From: an uncultured Lachnospiraceae bacterium
GTDB lineage: Bacteria > Bacillota > Clostridia > Lachnospirales > Lachnospiraceae
Assembly (NCBI GenBank): GCA_946633495.1
Contig: CAMPAX010000046.1
Span: 1 to 13,130 of the forward strand
Reading direction: 5' to 3'
Length of the DNA stretch: 13,130 nt
Shown here: in pieces, positions 1 through 5,963 of the stretch
Position numbering within the stretch: the stretch's first letter is position 1
Layout of the letters: every line of letters begins with the position of its first letter
Position numbers and translations under genes: made by a program
The notes under the pieces: model-generated
What the model was told of the DNA's origin: nothing
The model's database searches: none
The model's input: the letters and a program-made list of their open reading frames with translations, nothing else

Positions 1-141
1 AGTATCAGCATCAGTGGTTCCGTAAATGGTCTGAAGTATTCGGACGGACACGTAAAGATTTCTGTTGTCAGCAGCAGTGGATTGGATCTGACACAGTATT
101 ATCAGAATTCTCTTAGTGTGTCTCTGACACCCGAAAACTGA
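1..141 (+). CDS. C-terminal end of an upstream protein, possibly a PASTA Ser/Thr kinase (partial)
   Basis: Frame 1 is open from the window edge to a TGA at 139-141 and encodes 46 residues ending SLTPEN. The segment is rich in Ser, Val and Gly with alternating hydrophobic residues, as in an extracellular beta-rich tail, and shows no catalytic motif. In many Firmicutes the gene just before rsgA is the PASTA-domain Ser/Thr kinase (prkC/pknB/stk), whose C-terminus is extracellular and beta-rich, so that is the best guess from context. The product cannot be proved from this fragment. The stop lies 66 bases before the preferred rsgA start, so the two are probably co-transcribed. Confidence 0.45.
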   Translation, partial: SISISGSVNGLKYSDGHVKISVVSSSGLDLTQYYQNSLSVSLTPEN

Positions 142-195
142 CCGGATCCTTCCGCTGGTTCGGAAAGATAGCATGTGGAAGGAAACCGGGTCTAT

Positions 196-200
196 GAGGA
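196..200 (+). promoter_or_regulatory. Ribosome binding site that decides the rsgA start
   Basis: GAGGA lies 7 bases before GTG at 208. The earlier in-frame GTG at 175 has only a weak GGAAAG (162-167) before it. The site therefore favours translation from 208. Confidence 0.55.
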
Positions 201-207
201 TGGAACT

Positions 208-1098
208 GTGACAGGCAAGATCATTAAGGGAATCGGCGGATTTTACTATGTGGCCGCCGAGGATGGAAAAGTGTATGAATGTAAGGCCAGGGGCGCGTTT
301 CGGAAAGAGAAGCTGCGCCCCCTGGTCGGAGACGACTGCGAGTTATCGGTCCTGGATGCGGAGGCGTGCCTTGGCTCTGTGGATCGGATCCTTGCACGTC
401 GGAATGAACTGATTCGCCCGGCGGTTGCAAACACCGACCAGGCGATTGTCATTTTTGCGGCATCAAAACCCGAACCGGGAGAACGGCTGATCGACCGGTA
501 TCTGGTGGGGATGTCCTATGTGGATATGCCGGTGATCCTTGTGATCAACAAGGTGGATGCCGAAAGAAAACGGGCGGAGGAGTTAAGAGAGTTATATGAG
601 CAGGTAGGATATCGGGTCCTGCTTACCTCCGCGAAAACCGGTGAGGGTGTGGACGGACTGTCGTCCCTTCTGGAGGGAAAGACCTCGGTTCTTTCCGGCC
701 CTTCCGGCGTTGGGAAGTCTTCTCTGATGAATGCGGTTTTTCCGGGATTTGAAGCAAAGACCGGTTCCATCAGTGAGAAGATCGGCAGGGGGCGGCATAC
801 CACGCGGCATTCGGAACTGATCCGGGTGGCGAAGGCTACGTATCTATGTGATACGCCGGGCTTTTCCTCGGTGGAACTTCCGGAGCGTATGACGGAAGAG
901 ACTCTGGAGCTGTGTTTTCCGGAATTTTCGGAATATATGGGGACCTGCAGGTTCGGTACTTCCTGCCGCCATATGGCAGAGCCGGACTGTTCCGTGAAAC
1001 GGGCGGTGGAAGAAGGACATATCAAAAAAAGCAGGTATGAAAGCTACCTGGGGTTACAGGAGATCTTACGCAGCAGGAGGAAATCAGAATGGAACTGA
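208..1098 (+). CDS. rsgA: Ribosome small-subunit assembly GTPase RsgA (circularly permuted)
   Basis: This is the GTPase that binds the maturing 30S subunit and releases on GTP hydrolysis. From GTG 208 it has 296 residues: an N-terminal OB fold starting TGKIIKGIGGFYYV, then GTPase motifs in permuted order: G4 NKVD (about residue 114), G5 TSAKTG, G1 GPSGVGKSS (about 164), a GRGRHTTRH switch region and G3 DTPGF. A C-terminal zinc finger follows with C247, C253, H255 and C261; the first Cys pair is spaced C-x5-C, one residue wider than the C-x4-C I remember for the family. The start at 208 is chosen because the family usually begins just before GKIIKG and because GAGGA stands 7 bases upstream; GTG 175 would add 11 residues. 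The 3' end overlaps rpe by 10 bases, suggesting translational coupling. The family assignment is secure. Confidence 0.96.
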   Translation: MTGKIIKGIGGFYYVAAEDGKVYECKARGAFRKEKLRPLVGDDCELSVLDAEACLGSVDRILARRNELIRPAVANTDQAIVIFAASKPEPGERLIDRYLVGMSYVDMPVILVINKVDAERKRAEELRELYEQVGYRVLLTSAKTGEGVDGLSSLLEGKTSVLSGPSGVGKSSLMNAVFPGFEAKTGSISEKIGRGRHTTRHSELIRVAKATYLCDTPGFSSVELPERMTEETLELCFPEFSEYMGTCRFGTSCRHMAEPDCSVKRAVEEGHIKKSRYESYLGLQEILRSRRKSEWN

Positions 1099-1766
1099 TA
1101 CTTGCCCCATCCATGCTCAGTGCGAATTTTGCACACATGGAGGAGGATCTGAAAAAAGCGATGTCACAGGGCGTGAAATGGCTGCATGTGGATGTGATGG
1201 ATGGCCATTTTGTGCCGAACATTTCTTTCGGACCCCCGGTCATCTCCAGCGTTCGGGATGTGCTTCCGGATGCTATGCTGGATGTGCATATGATGGTGAA
1301 GGAACCCAGCCGGTTTATCGAGGATTATAAGGCCTGCGGTGCGGGACAGATCACTGTTCATGCGGAAGCAACGTCACAGCTCTTCGGAACACTTCAGGCG
1401 ATCCGTGAGGTGGAGCTTCGGGCGGGTGTTGCGATCAGTCCCGCGACACCGGTCACGGATATCGAGCCGGTACTGGAGCTTTGCGATATGGTGCTGGTCA
1501 TGAGCGTGGTCCCCGGGTATGGCGGACAGAGCCTGATCCCGGAAACCCTGGATAAGATCCGGCAGCTGGTACGGATGAGAGAGGAGAAGGGCTTATCCTT
1601 TGATATCCAGATCGACGGAGGAGTGAAGCTGTCAAATCTGGAGGAAGTGCTGGATACCGGCGTCAACGTGATCGTTGCCGGTTCGGCCATATTTAAAGGT
1701 GAGATCGAAGAAAATGTGAGAGCATTTCTGGATAAAATGTCCGAATATTCTGCTAAGAAGATGTGA
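1089..1766 (+). CDS. rpe: Ribulose-phosphate 3-epimerase
   Basis: This cytosolic enzyme interconverts D-ribulose 5-phosphate and D-xylulose 5-phosphate in the pentose phosphate pathway. The 225 residues match the usual length of this TIM-barrel family. Visible motifs are APSMLSANF at the N-terminus, HVDVMDGHFVPN (H33, D35, with the following substrate loop), DVHMMV (H67), MSVVPGYGGQ (phosphate and substrate loop) and QIDGGVK (D176). H33, D35, H67 and D176 fit the four metal ligands. AGGAGG at 1075-1080 lies 8 bases before the ATG, inside the end of rsgA, and the genes overlap by 10 bases. The rsgA-rpe-thiN order is common in Firmicutes. An 89-base gap separates it from thiN. Confidence 0.97.
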   Translation: MELILAPSMLSANFAHMEEDLKKAMSQGVKWLHVDVMDGHFVPNISFGPPVISSVRDVLPDAMLDVHMMVKEPSRFIEDYKACGAGQITVHAEATSQLFGTLQAIREVELRAGVAISPATPVTDIEPVLELCDMVLVMSVVPGYGGQSLIPETLDKIRQLVRMREEKGLSFDIQIDGGVKLSNLEEVLDTGVNVIVAGSAIFKGEIEENVRAFLDKMSEYSAKKM

Positions 1767-1815
1767 ACGCTTCCTGGGAATATGGGAGAATAAAGCAATA
1801 ATAAGGCAATAAAAA

Positions 1816-1831
1816 GGCAGGTTATGCTGCC
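1816..1831 (+). other. Small hairpin in the rpe-thiN spacer
   Basis: GGCAG and CTGCC form a 5-bp stem around a 6-base GTTATG loop, 24 bases before the thiN ATG. The 89-base spacer has no recognisable TPP riboswitch core. The stem is short and may be accidental; an effect on thiN translation, which lacks a good Shine-Dalgarno site, is possible but unproven. Confidence 0.25.
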
Positions 1832-1855
1832 GTGGAAATACATCGATGAAACCGT

Positions 1856-2584
1856 ATGAGAGAAAGTGAACGATTCAACTGTAAAGTAAAAAAGCAAGGA
1901 CTGCATGGCTGTCATGCGGTATTGGTTGCGGGAGGCACGGCAGATCCGGAGCTGATCAAAGAAATCTCCCGGGACGTACGGGAAGGGGAATCCCCTTTTC
2001 TTGTAGGGATTGATGCCGGGGTGCTTCGGATCGAAGAGATCGGTGAGATTCCCGACCTGGTGGTGGGGGATTTTGATTCCGTGGATCCGGATACCGGGCG
2101 CAGGATTCGGGACACCTATCCGAACCGGCTCATTTTGGACCCGGTGAAGGATGATACGGACATGGAGGCGGCGGTGCGGCTGATGATCAGGAAAGGTCCG
2201 GTCCGCGTGACGATCCTGGGTGCTACGGGCGGACGGCTGGATCATACTCTGGCGAATCTGAGGCTCCTGCAGCTTTTTTCGGATGCCGGGATTCCGGCGG
2301 CTCTTTTGGACAGACAGAACCGGATCCGTATCCTGACAGGGCCGGAAAGAATAAGAATCAGCAGGAAAGACCAGTACGGGAAGTATATCTCGCTGCTTCC
2401 TGTGAAAGGCGATGTGGAACATCTTTCCCTTCGGGGATTCAAATATGATCTGGAGGATGGCGTGCTCCCGCTGTTCAGCAGTCTGGGAGTCAGCAACGAG
2501 ATCGTGAATGCGGAGGGGGAGATTGAATTTCCTTCCGGGTATTTATATTTGATGGAGACAAGAGATGGCATTCCGGGTGAATGA
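1856..2584 (+). CDS. thiN: Thiamine pyrophosphokinase
   Basis: ThiN transfers pyrophosphate from ATP to thiamine, making the cofactor TPP directly from salvaged thiamine. The 242-residue product shows the family blocks in order: AVLVAGG near the N-terminus, GIDAGVLRIEEIGEIPDLVV running into GDFDSVDPDT (around residues 60-80), KDDTDMEAAVRL (metal-binding acidic residues), and ATGGRLDHTLANL (123-135). The C-terminal third is the beta-sandwich thiamine-binding domain. ATG 1856 is the first start after an in-frame stop at 1847-1849, but no Shine-Dalgarno site is close, and about 20 residues precede the conserved core, so a downstream non-ATG start (CTG 1901 or TTG 1922) is possible. The gene overlaps the following transporter gene by 20 bases. 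Confidence 0.93.
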   Translation: MRESERFNCKVKKQGLHGCHAVLVAGGTADPELIKEISRDVREGESPFLVGIDAGVLRIEEIGEIPDLVVGDFDSVDPDTGRRIRDTYPNRLILDPVKDDTDMEAAVRLMIRKGPVRVTILGATGGRLDHTLANLRLLQLFSDAGIPAALLDRQNRIRILTGPERIRISRKDQYGKYISLLPVKGDVEHLSLRGFKYDLEDGVLPLFSSLGVSNEIVNAEGEIEFPSGYLYLMETRDGIPGE

Positions 2585-4067
2585 TAAGAGAATCGATATG
2601 ACTCAGCTGAATCAGAAGATGCGGCAGGGCAGAGGTACGGGAAGTGCTGTCAGTCTGTCCTCGGTCGGCGTCCTTCTGATGGTGATCGTTCCCTGGCTGG
2701 TTTATGACAAGGGAGCCGGGGCGGCATGGATCGCCATCGGCTTTTTTGTGGGAACCCTTCTCCTCTGGCTGGCATATTCATACCGTCTGCTCAGATTCTC
2801 TCTTCTGCAGAAAGAGAGGTTTACCCTTTCGGGATTCTTCAGCGCCAGGTACCGGGAGGAAAAGCCGGTGATCCGCAGTGTCATGTCTGTGTGCTTAACA
2901 CTGTTTTTCCTTTTCGTGGCAGCAACGCTGCTGTATGGGATCGCTGAATTTGCGGAGGCGCTTTTTGGTTCTGATAGGATTTATATTGTGATCGGGATCA
3001 CGCTGATCTCTACGGGACTCTTTTTTGTGCTGGGACGCGGAGGCCTCTGCCTGGCGGAGCGATGGATCGCGGCGCTTGTGCTTTTTGCTCTTGTCGCTCT
3101 GAATCTTTCTATCTACCGGATCCTGGGGATCGAGCGCATTCTTGAAAATATCTTTCACAGCTGGGCGGCAGGTTCGGTCAGTGAATACGTGAACGTCGGA
3201 TATCTGGGAGGAGAGAGTCTGTCTGTTTTTGGGATGCTTTCGCTTTTCTCTTATGGATTTCTTGTCCTGGGAAATCCCCTGGCTCTTTCCCGGTTTCAGC
3301 GATCCGACCGTGCAAGGACGATCCACAGGTCCAGAAGATGGGCGGTCATCTTCAGTATTCTTACCTTGTTTTTATCGGTTCTTACCGGAGGTATGCTCAG
3401 GGCGGCACTGTATCCTGCAAACATCAAGACCGTAAAGGAACTCTATCTTTGGATCATGAAAGAGGATGCGGATCGGGGATTCCTGTTCCATCTGGCGGGA
3501 CTGATCTTTGTCGCGGCTGCATTTCTCCTTGTCCTGGATCTTCTTCATAACTGTCTGTTAAATGCGACCGAAACGGTATATGAGGATCTCTATCCCGTCA
3601 TAGCGAGAAGAAGGAGAAAAGATAAGAACACGGAACGAAAAGCCGTATCCCTGATCCTGGTCTTTGCGGAGATCATTGTATGCATTCTTGCCCTGGAAGG
3701 CGGAAATTACCTCTATACGGTATCTCTCGATGCCATGGTGATCCTTGCGGCCGGACTGGCCCCGGCCATGATGCTTTCCCTGCACAGCAGCCGTACAACG
3801 GCTGTGGGATGTATCGCTGCTTTTCTCGGAGGAATGGCATTTGCGGCCTGCTGGATGTTCGGAAAATGGATCCCATTGGATAAGGTGTCAGACACCTGGC
3901 AGACGATGCAGGAATTCACCGGCTTTGCGGCGGTTCTGCCGGGTATGATATTCGGATTGATCGCCGGGAAGATCGGTTCCGCTGCGTCTGAAAAACCGTC
4001 AGAGCAGATCGGAGAGGATTTCGAGAATGTGAGGTACCGGCTTGTGTCCGGAGTGCATACGGATTGA
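2565..4067 (+). CDS. Divergent PutP-like sodium/solute symporter family membrane protein
   Basis: This is a 500-residue polytopic membrane protein with roughly 11-12 hydrophobic segments. Family resemblance to PutP (SSS/SSF) is seen in order: GRGTG at 22-26 in the place of the GGRSLG loop; AWIAIGFFVGTLLLW (54-68) with RLLRF; TLSGFFSARYR; SYGFLVLGNPLALSRFQ (around 230-245), matching PutP's GLGYFGQPHILARF; and AGLIFVAAAFLL to ETVYEDLY (311-343), matching AGILLSAILAAVMST to ITEDLY. It looks as if the first transmembrane helix is absent, and the Ser-Thr pair that binds Na+ in PutP helix 8 appears replaced by Asp325-Leu326. Transport activity and substrate are therefore uncertain. GGAG at 2554-2557 lies 7 bases before the ATG; the start is inside the end of thiN. 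ATG 2598 is a weaker alternative. It is the last gene before a terminator. A thiamine-related role is only a guess from position. Confidence 0.8.
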   Translation: MAFRVNDKRIDMTQLNQKMRQGRGTGSAVSLSSVGVLLMVIVPWLVYDKGAGAAWIAIGFFVGTLLLWLAYSYRLLRFSLLQKERFTLSGFFSARYREEKPVIRSVMSVCLTLFFLFVAATLLYGIAEFAEALFGSDRIYIVIGITLISTGLFFVLGRGGLCLAERWIAALVLFALVALNLSIYRILGIERILENIFHSWAAGSVSEYVNVGYLGGESLSVFGMLSLFSYGFLVLGNPLALSRFQRSDRARTIHRSRRWAVIFSILTLFLSVLTGGMLRAALYPANIKTVKELYLWIMKEDADRGFLFHLAGLIFVAAAFLLVLDLLHNCLLNATETVYEDLYPVIARRRRKDKNTERKAVSLILVFAEIIVCILALEGGNYLYTVSLDAMVILAAGLAPAMMLSLHSSRTTAVGCIAAFLGGMAFAACWMFGKWIPLDKVSDTWQTMQEFTGFAAVLPGMIFGLIAGKIGSAASEKPSEQIGEDFENVRYRLVSGVHTD

Positions 4068-4081
4068 TAATAGCAGAAAAG

Positions 4082-4117
4082 AACAAAGCACCCGGTTCCG
4101 AACCCGAGTGCTTTGTT
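4082..4117 (+). terminator. Hairpin terminator after the transporter gene
   Basis: AACAAAGCAC at 4082-4091 pairs perfectly with GTGCTTTGTT at 4108-4117; after a single C-A mismatch three more G-C pairs close an 8-base loop. It starts 14 bases past the stop at 4067. The 3' side is only weakly T-rich (TTGATATACATT), while the A-rich 5' flank gives a T-rich run on the minus strand, so termination efficiency on the + strand is uncertain. Its position between two operons supports the call. Confidence 0.65.
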
Positions 4118-4146
4118 GATATACATTATCAAATAAGGTGAGAGAG

Positions 4147-4175
4147 TTATGAAAAAACTATGGTTTTAATATAAT
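4147..4175 (+). promoter_or_regulatory. Candidate sigma-A promoter with exact TATAAT
   Basis: TATAAT at 4170-4175 is a perfect -10 box. TTATGA at 4147-4152, 17 bases upstream, is a 3-of-6 match to TTGACA. The region is much more AT-rich than the neighbouring genes and follows a terminator. Transcription would begin near 4182, almost exactly at the ATG of a 34-codon ORF (4184). Direction and use are inferred. Confidence 0.4.
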
Positions 4176-4183
4176 CCATAAAT

Positions 4184-4288
4184 ATGAACAAAGTATTAAC
4201 GCAAATAAAACGTTTTGTAAAAAGATATTTGGAGCCGGAACGCATTATACAGGAAATATCATTTCAAAATATAAGTTTCCTTGAATAA
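4184..4288 (+). CDS. Possible small basic peptide, 34 residues (doubtful)
   Basis: ATG 4184 to TAA 4286-4288 encodes a 34-residue peptide starting MNKVLTQIKRFVKRYLEPER. The first half is strongly basic and could form an amphipathic helix. Codons are AT-rich, unlike the GC-richer flanking genes. There is no Shine-Dalgarno site, but a TATAAT ends 8 bases before the ATG, which would give a nearly leaderless message. I recognise no family. It may equally be a chance ORF in AT-rich promoter DNA. Confidence 0.18.
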   Translation: MNKVLTQIKRFVKRYLEPERIIQEISFQNISFLE

Positions 4289-4295
4289 GGCGTTG

Positions 4296-4304
4296 TGGTA
4301 TACT
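4296..4304 (+). promoter_or_regulatory. Extended -10 promoter for the bactofilin-pyrH operon
   Basis: TGGTATACT is an extended -10 (TGn plus TATACT, one mismatch to TATAAT at 4299-4304). The -35 position at 17-base spacing (4276-4281, TTTCCT) is poor, as is usual with extended -10 promoters. Transcription would start near 4311, giving a leader of about 119 bases before the ATG at 4430. The leader contains the perfect palindrome TTTTGCAAAA (4321-4330) and a GGTGTT/AACACC pairing (4317-4322 with 4351-4356). Confidence 0.5.
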
Positions 4305-4416
4305 ATTTCCTGATGGGGTGTTTTGCAAAAAGGAACGGTAAAGGTCGGGGAACACCGGCGGCGTATCGGTTTTGGACAGCCATTCGAAATGCAGTCGGAT
4401 CATTTTAGTTCAGGTC

Positions 4417-4422
4417 AGAGGA
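4417..4422 (+). promoter_or_regulatory. Ribosome binding site setting the bactofilin start
   Basis: AGAGGA lies 7 bases before ATG 4430. The in-frame GTG at 4424 is only one base from it and so is too close to be used. Confidence 0.6.
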
Positions 4423-4429
4423 TGTGTCT

Positions 4430-5959
4430 ATGGGATTTATCAAGAATTTCAGAAGGGATTTTGCACAGGCTGTAAATGAACTTCTGCCGGATGGCGAAGA
4501 AAAAGCCGGAAAAAAGAAGAAGGAATCTCGTCAGAACGCGGAAGATGCGGAGCTTCTTCGGCCGGCAGCGGATGTAAAACCGCAGGAACCGGTACGGGAT
4601 GCAAATGTGCAGGATGCGGTTTCGGAAGCTTTGCTTCGGGAAGAAGCAGAACAGCTTCGTGATGAGATCCGACAGAATACAGAACAACGGGTTATGGAGA
4701 TGAACCGTGAATTGGATGAGGAGATCGATTCCCTGCCGGATGTAGATGCCTCTGAATCGGAAGAGGATGACGCAACCGAAACGGATGAGACCTTCGACAT
4801 CGGATCCGGATATGAAGCAGAATCTGAATATGACGAAGATCCGGAAGACGATCATGAAGAAGATACGGAAGACGATCCTGAAGATGATTCGGAAGACGAT
4901 CCTGAAGAAGAAACGGATATCGAATCGGACGAACTGTCGGAGGAGGCTTACGAAGCAAAGCTGCTGTCCAAAGAAGCAATTTCCGAATATGAAGCGGAAG
5001 AAGTTTACGAGCCGGAAACCCTGTATGACTTAGATGCGGCGGAGGTCACAGGCGATAAGGATATCGCATTCCCGGAATCCGCGGAAGAGGATCCGACCGC
5101 ATCCGGCATGTCCGATGGGCTTTCGTCCGATGAATATACGGAAGCAAAGATGCCGGAAGATCCGGAAGCTGAATCCGCAGGAGCCGGGGAGCCGTCGGAA
5201 GGGTTTGACAGCGAACCGAAAGAAGAGGCGGAAGAGTTAGGAAAAGAGAGCGAGGTGAGCCGTTTGGCAGAATTGGAAGCACAGGCAGGACTTAATGATG
5301 CGATTTCAGGGCTTGCCGCAGATTGTACTTATATCACAGCAAAGACCAGGATCACAGGAGATATCGAGACGGAAGGAGATATCGATCTGATCGGTACAGT
5401 ATACGGAAATATTGACTGTGCAGGGAAACTGATCGTTGGAGGAACCATTTCCGGAGAAGTAAAAGCCAAAGAGCTGTATGCAAACCAGGCGAAGATCGAA
5501 GGCCCGGTTTCTGTGACAGACGATGTAAAGATCGGAGTCGGTTCCGTGATCATCGGAAAGATCACCGGCAGTTCCGCGGTGATCGCCGGTGCTGTAAACG
5601 GAGATATCGACATTCAGGGACCGGTGATCGTAGACTCTACGGCTGTTATCGTAGGAAATATCAAATCCAGGTCGGTTCAGATCAACAGCGGAGCGATCAT
5701 CGAAGGTTTCTGTTCACAGGCTTACTTAGATGTGGATGTAAAGAAGTATTTTTCGATGGAGGAAGCTCATACCGCATCCGAGGAGATGAAGATCGAGGAA
5801 TTGATGCCGGAGGCTTCGGAGATCACCGGAGAAGATGCAAAGGATATCAAAGAAGATGTAACGGAGAAGCTGTCCCGGGATGAGAAGACGCATTCGGGGA
5901 ACGGCTCTAACCGTAACAAAAATAAAAACCGGAATCATTCCGGGAAGAATCAGGAGTAA
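4430..5959 (+). CDS. Bactofilin-domain protein with long acidic N-terminal region
   Basis: This is a 509-residue protein with a C-terminal bactofilin (polymer-forming cytoskeletal, DUF583) domain. The N-terminus MGFIKNFRRDFAQAVNELLP could form an amphipathic helix, perhaps a membrane or partner contact. Residues about 25-285 are highly acidic and low in complexity (Asp, Glu, Ser, Pro), including three copies of an eight-residue EDDxEx unit at about 139-162. The bactofilin beta-helix covers about 287-441, seen as repeated short strands with Gly turns: TRITGDIETEGDIDLIGTVY, KLIVGGTISGEVKAKEL, VIIGKITGSSAVIAG, VNGDIDIQGPVIVDST, ending IIEGFCSQ. The tail is acidic and then Lys/Asn/Arg-rich (GSNRNKNKNRN). 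Most bactofilins are 100-200 residues, so the acidic arm is unusual. Bactofilins form nucleotide-independent filaments that scaffold cell-shape and envelope enzymes; the exact job here is unknown. Its stop is 4 bases before pyrH, and the pyrH ribosome site lies within its last codons, implying coupling. It heads the operon. Confidence 0.9.
   Translation: MGFIKNFRRDFAQAVNELLPDGEEKAGKKKKESRQNAEDAELLRPAADVKPQEPVRDANVQDAVSEALLREEAEQLRDEIRQNTEQRVMEMNRELDEEIDSLPDVDASESEEDDATETDETFDIGSGYEAESEYDEDPEDDHEEDTEDDPEDDSEDDPEEETDIESDELSEEAYEAKLLSKEAISEYEAEEVYEPETLYDLDAAEVTGDKDIAFPESAEEDPTASGMSDGLSSDEYTEAKMPEDPEAESAGAGEPSEGFDSEPKEEAEELGKESEVSRLAELEAQAGLNDAISGLAADCTYITAKTRITGDIETEGDIDLIGTVYGNIDCAGKLIVGGTISGEVKAKELYANQAKIEGPVSVTDDVKIGVGSVIIGKITGSSAVIAGAVNGDIDIQGPVIVDSTAVIVGNIKSRSVQINSGAIIEGFCSQAYLDVDVKKYFSMEEAHTASEEMKIEELMPEASEITGEDAKDIKEDVTEKLSRDEKTHSGNGSNRNKNKNRNHSGKNQE
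4844..4915 (+). repeat. Three tandem 24-base units coding an acidic octapeptide
   Basis: Units at 4844-4867, 4868-4891 and 4892-4915 each start GAAGACGATC and end in ACG or TCG. They encode EDDHEEDT, EDDPEDDS and EDDPEEET inside the acidic arm of the bactofilin protein. The third-base agreement between units points to recent duplication rather than only compositional bias. The reading frame is kept, so copy number could vary without breaking the gene. Confidence 0.8.
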
Positions 5960-5963
5960 AGGG

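Noticed and set aside
1767..1855. TPP riboswitch before thiN
   Set aside because: The 89-base spacer lacks the conserved thi-box core and is too short for a full aptamer plus expression platform.
1394..2422. A 342-codon minus-strand open frame opposite rpe and thiN
   Set aside because: It covers two well-supported genes and the spacer between them, and its composition looks like an antisense shadow.
4149..4169. Six-codon ORF MKKLWF with an AAGGTGA site upstream
   Set aside because: The SD-like site and spacing are good, but six codons cannot be supported as a gene. It may be a decayed gene start or leader peptide, and it overlaps the candidate -35/-10 at 4147-4175.
4746..5240. Basic open frames (+2/+3) within the bactofilin acidic arm
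   Set aside because: They are out-of-frame readings of the repetitive GAA/GAT codons and carry Lys/Arg/Ile runs typical of such shadows.
5880..5963. pyrH starting at the upstream end of its open frame
   Set aside because: It would put 28 extra basic residues inside the bactofilin gene. ATG 5964 has AGGAG 7 bases upstream and gives the normal N-terminus.
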